A DNA stretch of 64,000 nt from Planctomycetia bacterium (lineage in GTDB: Bacteria; Planctomycetota; Phycisphaerae; Phycisphaerales; SM1A02). The notes beneath the pieces are model-generated. The model did no database searches. It was not told the DNA's origin and was given only the letters and a program-made list of their open reading frames with translations. Shown in pieces: positions 60,149 to 64,000 of this stretch. Position 1 is the stretch's first letter, and the number at the start of each line of letters is the position of its first letter. The stretch spans positions 1 through 64,000 of the forward strand of contig SYGP01000012.1 of NCBI GenBank assembly GCA_005799495.1, given 5' to 3'. A program made the position numbers and the translations under genes.

Positions 60149-61471
60149 ATGGTGAAGAACCACTATCCGAGTCGTGCGGGGAACTTCAGCTGGTTGGTTG
60201 CGTTGCACTGTGTGGCGTCACTTCCTGTGCCGCTTGCGCACTTCGCTCCGCTGATGTCCTGCAGTGGTGTTTGCGCCGCGACGCAAGATGCGTCGAATAC
60301 ACCTGCCGCTGAACTTGAGCCGCCAGCTGCGGCGAAGTCCGCACCATCGTTGACGCCCGCGCAAGAGGCAGCGGAGATCAATGCATCGGGGCGGTTCCTG
60401 CCCCCGATCATCCCGGAAGGGGGCATGTTGCTGCGCGCGAATGCAACGCTTGCTCGCGATGACTTCCTCGGGGTGTGGACGATCGTCCTCGAGGATCGCA
60501 TCAATGGCGCGTCCAAACGAGCGCTGATCCTTCTGCCAGCTGGTCCGATGGGAGACATGATCGCGCGTCACCGACGTGCTGTCCGTGATGGAAGTTCCGC
60601 ACCGCTGTTTGAAGTGAGTGGCAAGGTGCTTGCCTTCAGTCGAACCAATTTCTTCCTGCCTTCGTTTGCTGCACCAATCACTCGAGTGATCGAGCCGACG
60701 CAGCAGGGTGCGCTCAATGCGCCGGGCTCGAGAAACGCAGGGGGGACCATAGGGCGTGCGGTTGCAGCACCGAAGAGCGCTGACTTGGCGACTTCAGGCG
60801 CAACAGCTGCAGACCCAGCGCCGTCCGTTGACCCCGAAGTCTTTGCACAGCAGCTCGAGCAGAAGCTGATGGCCCAAACCCCCTCGGTTCCCGCAAACAT
60901 CGACCCAGAACCTGCCGCCGTGCAGGCTGCGGCTGGTGTGGAGCAGCCGTCGCGCGCGACCGATCCGAACGAGCTGCCGATGCCGGAGATACCCATGCCA
61001 GCCGCGACGCAGTCGACCACCGAAACAGCGGCAACCTCGAACGGGAGTGCCGACGGCGATCAGCCGTTCGTCCTCCCGATTCCGCGCGATCCGAAAACCG
61101 CGGCGACACAGCGTCAGGGCGTGGCCCAATCCGCCGAGTTGCCGTCCATCGGCTTGGAAGAGCAAATGCCGGGCAGAGTTGCACCGCTGCTGCCACCCAT
61201 GCGCATCCACAGTCGACGCGGCGTCGTCACACGGGATCCGATCACGGGCAGTTGGCGATTCGTCCTCGCGTCGGGCTCGCGGGATGATGGCGATCACTCC
61301 ATCGAGATTCTGCCGTGTGAGCAGCTGAAGTCGCTGATCACGATTGCACGCTCGAGTCCTCTGCCCGTTCATGTGCTCCTGACGGGTGATGTGACGGTCA
61401 GCGACGGTCGCAACTACATCCTGCCCGTCCGCTCCAAGCCGATCTACGGTGGTCGCTGGATCGGACCGTGA
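60149..61471 (+). CDS. Exported protein with two similar domains and a low-complexity linker
   Basis: This encodes 440 residues from the ATG at 60149 (GGAGG close upstream; an ATG at 60107 is possible). The signal peptide is MVKNHYPSRAGNFSWLVALH with cleavage near AAT. Two small beta-rich domains show similar wording and may be a duplicated module: RARDDFLGVWTIVLEDR-like text near residue 95 with LILLPAGPMGDMIARH, and RDPITGSWRFVLASGSRDDG near residue 370 with IEILPCEQLKSLITIARSS. Each ends in a strand pair with FFLPSF or NYILPV. Between them lies a Pro/Ala/Thr-rich linker of about 190 residues. I do not recognise the family. It lies in a plus-strand run before the cyclophilin gene. Confidence 0.65.
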   Translation: MVKNHYPSRAGNFSWLVALHCVASLPVPLAHFAPLMSCSGVCAATQDASNTPAAELEPPAAAKSAPSLTPAQEAAEINASGRFLPPIIPEGGMLLRANATLARDDFLGVWTIVLEDRINGASKRALILLPAGPMGDMIARHRRAVRDGSSAPLFEVSGKVLAFSRTNFFLPSFAAPITRVIEPTQQGALNAPGSRNAGGTIGRAVAAPKSADLATSGATAADPAPSVDPEVFAQQLEQKLMAQTPSVPANIDPEPAAVQAAAGVEQPSRATDPNELPMPEIPMPAATQSTTETAATSNGSADGDQPFVLPIPRDPKTAATQRQGVAQSAELPSIGLEEQMPGRVAPLLPPMRIHSRRGVVTRDPITGSWRFVLASGSRDDGDHSIEILPCEQLKSLITIARSSPLPVHVLLTGDVTVSDGRNYILPVRSKPIYGGRWIGP

Positions 61472-61567
61472 TGATCGCGCTCTTGATGATCGCGCTCTTG
61501 GGGGCGCCCGCTTCGCAGCGGACTGTGCACGCATTGCCCTGACCGAAGACCTATCCTGCGCGGCGCG

Positions 61568-62050
61568 ATGACTGGAACGCTTCCGAAGCGATTTGTGCTG
61601 ACCACTTCGCTCGGCGAGATCGAGTTTGACGCGTGGGGCGATGTGGCACCGCTGCATGTCGCGAACTTTGCGAAGCTCTCGGCGAGCGGGTTCTACGAGG
61701 GGCTCCTGTTTCACCGCGTGATTCCAGGGTTTGTCGTGCAGGCAGGTTGCCCCCTGGGCGATGGCACGGGCGGGCCAGGCTGGAATGTCCCCGCGGAGTT
61801 CAGCAGTCGCCCACATGATTGTGGCGTTCTGTCGATGGCTCGGTCCATCGATGCGGACAGCGCAGGAAGCCAGTTCGTCATCTGTCTCTCGCGCGAAAGC
61901 TGCGCGCACCTCGATGGCGCGTACTCCGCGTTCGGTCAGGTGATGCGAGGTATGGATGTGCTGGAACAAATCGCAGCCGTGGAGTGCGAGCGATCGGGAC
62001 GCCCCGTGGATCCACCGCGCATCCTCAAGCTGGAGGCGTTCACCTCATGA
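61568..62050 (+). CDS. Peptidyl-prolyl cis-trans isomerase, cyclophilin type (cytosolic)
   Basis: This is a 160-residue cyclophilin with no signal peptide. The family motifs are LTTSLGEIEFDAWGDVAPLH, NFAKLSASGFYEGLLFHRVI (active-site Arg in FHRVI), VQAGCPLGDGTGGPGW and MARSIDADSAGSQFVI (Gln in SQF). The usual Trp and His near the end are replaced or not clear. Its stop overlaps the next gene's ATG by 4 bp. It assists proline-limited folding in the cytoplasm. A second, exported cyclophilin with an added N-terminal domain lies at 62454. Confidence 0.93.
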   Translation: MTGTLPKRFVLTTSLGEIEFDAWGDVAPLHVANFAKLSASGFYEGLLFHRVIPGFVVQAGCPLGDGTGGPGWNVPAEFSSRPHDCGVLSMARSIDADSAGSQFVICLSRESCAHLDGAYSAFGQVMRGMDVLEQIAAVECERSGRPVDPPRILKLEAFTS

Positions 62051-62418
62051 GTACTCCTGCAGCCCCTGACCGATTCGACAAGGTTCGCGATGCGATGCTC
62101 GCGTTCCGCGATGCGCGCGAATGGAAGCAGTTTCACGATCCGAAGAATCTGGCGGAGGGGCTCGCCATCGAAGCAGGCGAACTGTTGGAGGCGTTCCTCT
62201 GGAAGACGACGGAAGAGTGCCGCCGCGTACAGGATGATCCCCGGGCCGTCGCCAAGATCCGCGAGGAACTTGCGGACTGTTTCCTCTTCTGTGTGCTCAT
62301 GGCGGACGCATGCGACATCGACTTGATCAGCGCGGCGCACGACAAGATTGAAATGAATGCGCAGAAGTATCCGGTCGATCTCGCCAAGGGTCGGCGCGAC
62401 AAGTACGACGCGCTCTGA
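62047..62418 (+). CDS. MazG-like nucleotide pyrophosphohydrolase
   Basis: This is a 123-residue all-alpha NTP pyrophosphohydrolase of the MazG/dCTPase (RS21-C6-like) type. The metal-binding helix pattern is EAGELLEAFLWKT with E-x-x-E spaced as in the family, plus EELADCFLFCVLMADACDID (E-x-x-D). WKQFHDPKNLAEGLAIEAGE and EMNAQKYPVDLAKGRRDKYD match the small dCTPase group, which removes non-canonical or excess dCTP-like nucleotides. Translation is coupled to the cyclophilin gene by an ATGA overlap. It converges on the second cyclophilin gene. Confidence 0.92.
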   Translation: MSTPAAPDRFDKVRDAMLAFRDAREWKQFHDPKNLAEGLAIEAGELLEAFLWKTTEECRRVQDDPRAVAKIREELADCFLFCVLMADACDIDLISAAHDKIEMNAQKYPVDLAKGRRDKYDAL

Positions 62419-62453
62419 TCGTCAACACGCGGAGGAGTTCGGCAGAGTCGCGC

Positions 62454-63716
62454 TCAGCGCACGGTGGGTGGAACGCCGCCCGACTCAGTCGTCGGCTTGA
62501 CCCGCTCGCTGCTTCGATCGGTGCCGGGCATTCTCGCTGGAGCCGCGACCAACTGCATCGACAGAATCGCGGGAATCTCCTCGGGACGACCCGTGGATGG
62601 ATTCGCAATCGGCGACGCGGCGATCGAGTCGATGGTCCGTGATCCAGAAACCACGAATCCGAATGCGCAGTATTGCCCATCGAGACGCGCCGTGGCCTCG
62701 CGTCCGAGCGCGATGAAGAACTGGGAGCCCGCCGAATGCGGCTCATCCGCTCGCGCCATCGAGAGCACACCGTAGTCGTGTGGCAGCCTGCTTGGTTCAA
62801 GCGCCACGACATGACCAGGACCTCCGTTGCCCGTCAGCGTCGGATCGCCGCCCTGGATGACGAAGGGGCGGCCTTCGCGGTCTGCGGGGACGATGCGGTG
62901 GAATCCGCCGCGGTCGTAGAAGCCCTCGCGCACCAGGGTTCGGAAGTTCCACGCGGTCGCGGGAGCCTCGTGCGGAGCAAGCGCGATCCGCATCTCCCCG
63001 TGATCGGTGCGGACAAGCACGTCCATGTCCGGGTAGATGCGGTAGCCAGAGAGCACGGGTGGATCACCATCAATCCAGGATCGCTTGATTTCGTCGATCG
63101 TCGTGTCATCCGGGTCCAGCGCCTCGCTTCCCCAACCGACCACCTTCGTGAACTCCGTTGTTCCATCGGGTCGCTTGCTGCGCACCGTTCGGACAGGCGG
63201 CGGTTCGAGCAGCGGCTGTATGACGAGCGGAGATCCGATCGCGCTGTCATTCGCGGCGAGCTGCAGCCACGCTGCACGATTCATGCCTTGAACGCCAGGA
63301 AGCACGGACAGAAGGTCAACCCTTCCGCTGCGGAGCTCCTTCGCCATGCCCAGAACCTCTCCTGCGGAGTCGATCAGGAGCAGCGTGTACTGCGTCTCTG
63401 GGTCGGCACCTCGAATGATGACTTCGACAGGTCCGTTCGGCGGCGCAAACAGTCGTGCAGCGCGAATGCCGATCACATCGCTTCCACTTCGCGACGAGCG
63501 CAGATTGCCGTCCCGCGGCTCCGTGTGACGAGGCGGTGGAGCCGTACGCGGAGCAATCGTCGGGTCGCGAAGCGTTTGCGGACGGAGAGCGGGCCCAGCC
63601 GAGGGAGGCGGCGCTGTCGCAGGTGCCGTGCTTGGTGGAGGCGGATCCGTTGGTGTGGCTTGCAGCGCAAGGACACAGACCCATGTCGCACTCCAGGTTG
63701 CGAGGACGATCGCCAC
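62454..63716 (-). CDS. Exported cyclophilin-type isomerase with an extra N-terminal domain
   Basis: This encodes 420 residues from a GTG start (MAIVLATWSATWVCVLALQA signal). A Pro/Ala/Thr-rich stretch follows, then an unnamed beta-rich part at about residues 80-180 (NGPVEVIIRGADPETQYTLL and LIDSAGEVLGMAKELRSGRV). The C-terminal cyclophilin domain has DVLVRTDHGEMRIALAPHEA, FYDRGGFHRIVPADREGRPF, VIQGGDPTLTGNGGPGHVVA and PHSAGSQFFIALGREATARL with its active-site residues. It ends in a disordered Pro/Thr tail. It would assist folding of exported proteins, fitting the large number of secreted products in the window. It diverges from gatB by 78 bp. Confidence 0.9.
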   Translation of the reverse strand: MAIVLATWSATWVCVLALQATPTDPPPPSTAPATAPPPSAGPALRPQTLRDPTIAPRTAPPPRHTEPRDGNLRSSRSGSDVIGIRAARLFAPPNGPVEVIIRGADPETQYTLLLIDSAGEVLGMAKELRSGRVDLLSVLPGVQGMNRAAWLQLAANDSAIGSPLVIQPLLEPPPVRTVRSKRPDGTTEFTKVVGWGSEALDPDDTTIDEIKRSWIDGDPPVLSGYRIYPDMDVLVRTDHGEMRIALAPHEAPATAWNFRTLVREGFYDRGGFHRIVPADREGRPFVIQGGDPTLTGNGGPGHVVALEPSRLPHDYGVLSMARADEPHSAGSQFFIALGREATARLDGQYCAFGFVVSGSRTIDSIAASPIANPSTGRPEEIPAILSMQLVAAPARMPGTDRSSERVKPTTESGGVPPTVR

Positions 63717-63794
63717 GCGTGAACGCTATCACGGAACACCTGCCGCGCGATGCGGCTCGGTTCACGGTGTCCGCAAGGTCTTATCATCACCAAC

Positions 63795-64000
63795 ATGGCG
63801 CCCGAGGTTCGACCAGCCATCGTTCGCAAGCGGCTCATCATCGGGCTCGAGATCCATGTCGAGCTCGCCACGCGGACAAAGATGTTCACGAGCGCCCCGA
63901 ATGTGGCGCATCCCGATCACTTCGATGCGCCACCCAACACGCTCGTCACGCCGGTTGTTGCAGCGCTCCCTGGCACCCTGCCGGTGATGAATCGGCGGGC
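63795..64000 (+). CDS. gatB: Amidotransferase subunit B, N-terminal fragment at the window edge
   Basis: The last 206 bp encode the start of GatB, the kinase/transamidase subunit of GatCAB: MAPEVRPAIVRKRLIIGLEI, then HVELATRTKMFTSAPNVAHP and a PNTLVTPVVAALPGTLPVM segment, which match the family's first 65 residues. The active-site motifs lie beyond the window. gatA and gatC are about 35 kb to the left on the minus strand, so the three subunits are not in one operon here. Confidence 0.92.
   Translation, partial: MAPEVRPAIVRKRLIIGLEIHVELATRTKMFTSAPNVAHPDHFDAPPNTLVTPVVAALPGTLPVMNRR

Noticed and set aside
1-64000. CRISPR array, transposon or plasmid-type origin
   Set aside because: No regularly spaced repeats, terminal inverted repeats, transposase motifs or iteron clusters were seen; the only tandem repeat noted is the 12-bp pair in tsaB.

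Overview
The window looks like a chromosomal segment of a GC-rich planctomycete, most likely of the class Phycisphaerae. This is inferred from gene content, not from a database search. The main pointers are four secreted proteins ending in a two-copy dockerin-like anchor of the form D-x-N-G-D-G-x-x-N-G-x-D-L-x-x-L-L-S-x-W-G, two DUF1573 proteins, many predicted lipoproteins, and housekeeping genes scattered among exported proteins. I see no integrase, transposase, phage gene, CRISPR array or antibiotic island. Base and codon use look even throughout. The window is cut at both ends, through gyrB on the left and gatB on the right.

Layout. 0-10 kb: gyrB (partial), a PGRP-type amidase lipoprotein, a small membrane protein, an acidic unknown, a 0.55 kb intergenic stretch with a perfect hairpin, a lipoprotein coupled to a secreted transglutaminase-like protein, a SprT-like metalloprotein, NAD-malic enzyme and the first DUF1573 protein. 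10-20 kb: an MDR oxidoreductase, a large Cys-rich secreted protein with a dockerin-like end, tmRNA (ssrA, minus strand), an exported MsrB-MsrA fusion, a GCPII-like M28 peptidase, a PQQ/GSDH-type dehydrogenase with a dockerin-like end, and a TerC protein. 19.5-28.7 kb: a plus-strand cluster (second DUF1573 protein, phosphoesterase, tsaB, a degenerate REC-GAF protein) meets a minus-strand pair (an HTH protein with membrane segments, then psd); then mutY plus a lipoprotein, and gatC-gatA on the minus strand. 28.8-38.4 kb: an RND efflux adaptor and permease followed by a ROK kinase, then a NIF3-family protein, PIN-PhoH and pabB. 38.5-49.4 kb: an 11 kb plus-strand run of ppdK, a CBM9-like lipoprotein, a HIT protein, birA, two exported unknowns, a ParA ATPase, a VanZ-like zinc-ribbon membrane protein and an FAD oxidoreductase. 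49.5-64 kb: a lipoprotein, murJ, a two-gene M16 peptidase pair, two adjacent dockerin-ended secreted enzymes (EEP phosphoesterase and HExxH metallopeptidase), tRNA-Cys, clpS, an exported unknown, two cyclophilins, a MazG-like pyrophosphohydrolase and the start of gatB.

Common themes. The cell invests heavily in export and envelope functions: lipoproteins, dockerin-ended enzymes, paired M16 peptidases, MurJ, the amidase, RND efflux and Psd. Proteostasis genes recur (tmRNA, ClpS, cyclophilins, Msr, SprT-like). Gene packing is tight, with many 4-bp start/stop overlaps, and some convergent genes run into each other by up to about 195 bp. The indirect (amidotransferase) route to Gln- and/or Asn-tRNA is present, with gatCA and gatB at separate loci. 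No single strange defence or mobile system stands out. The most unusual items are the HTH-membrane protein coupled to psd, the VanZ-zinc-ribbon fusion, the expanded M16 pair, the DUF1573 paralogues with an unnamed C-terminal half, and the zinc-site-less ROK protein.
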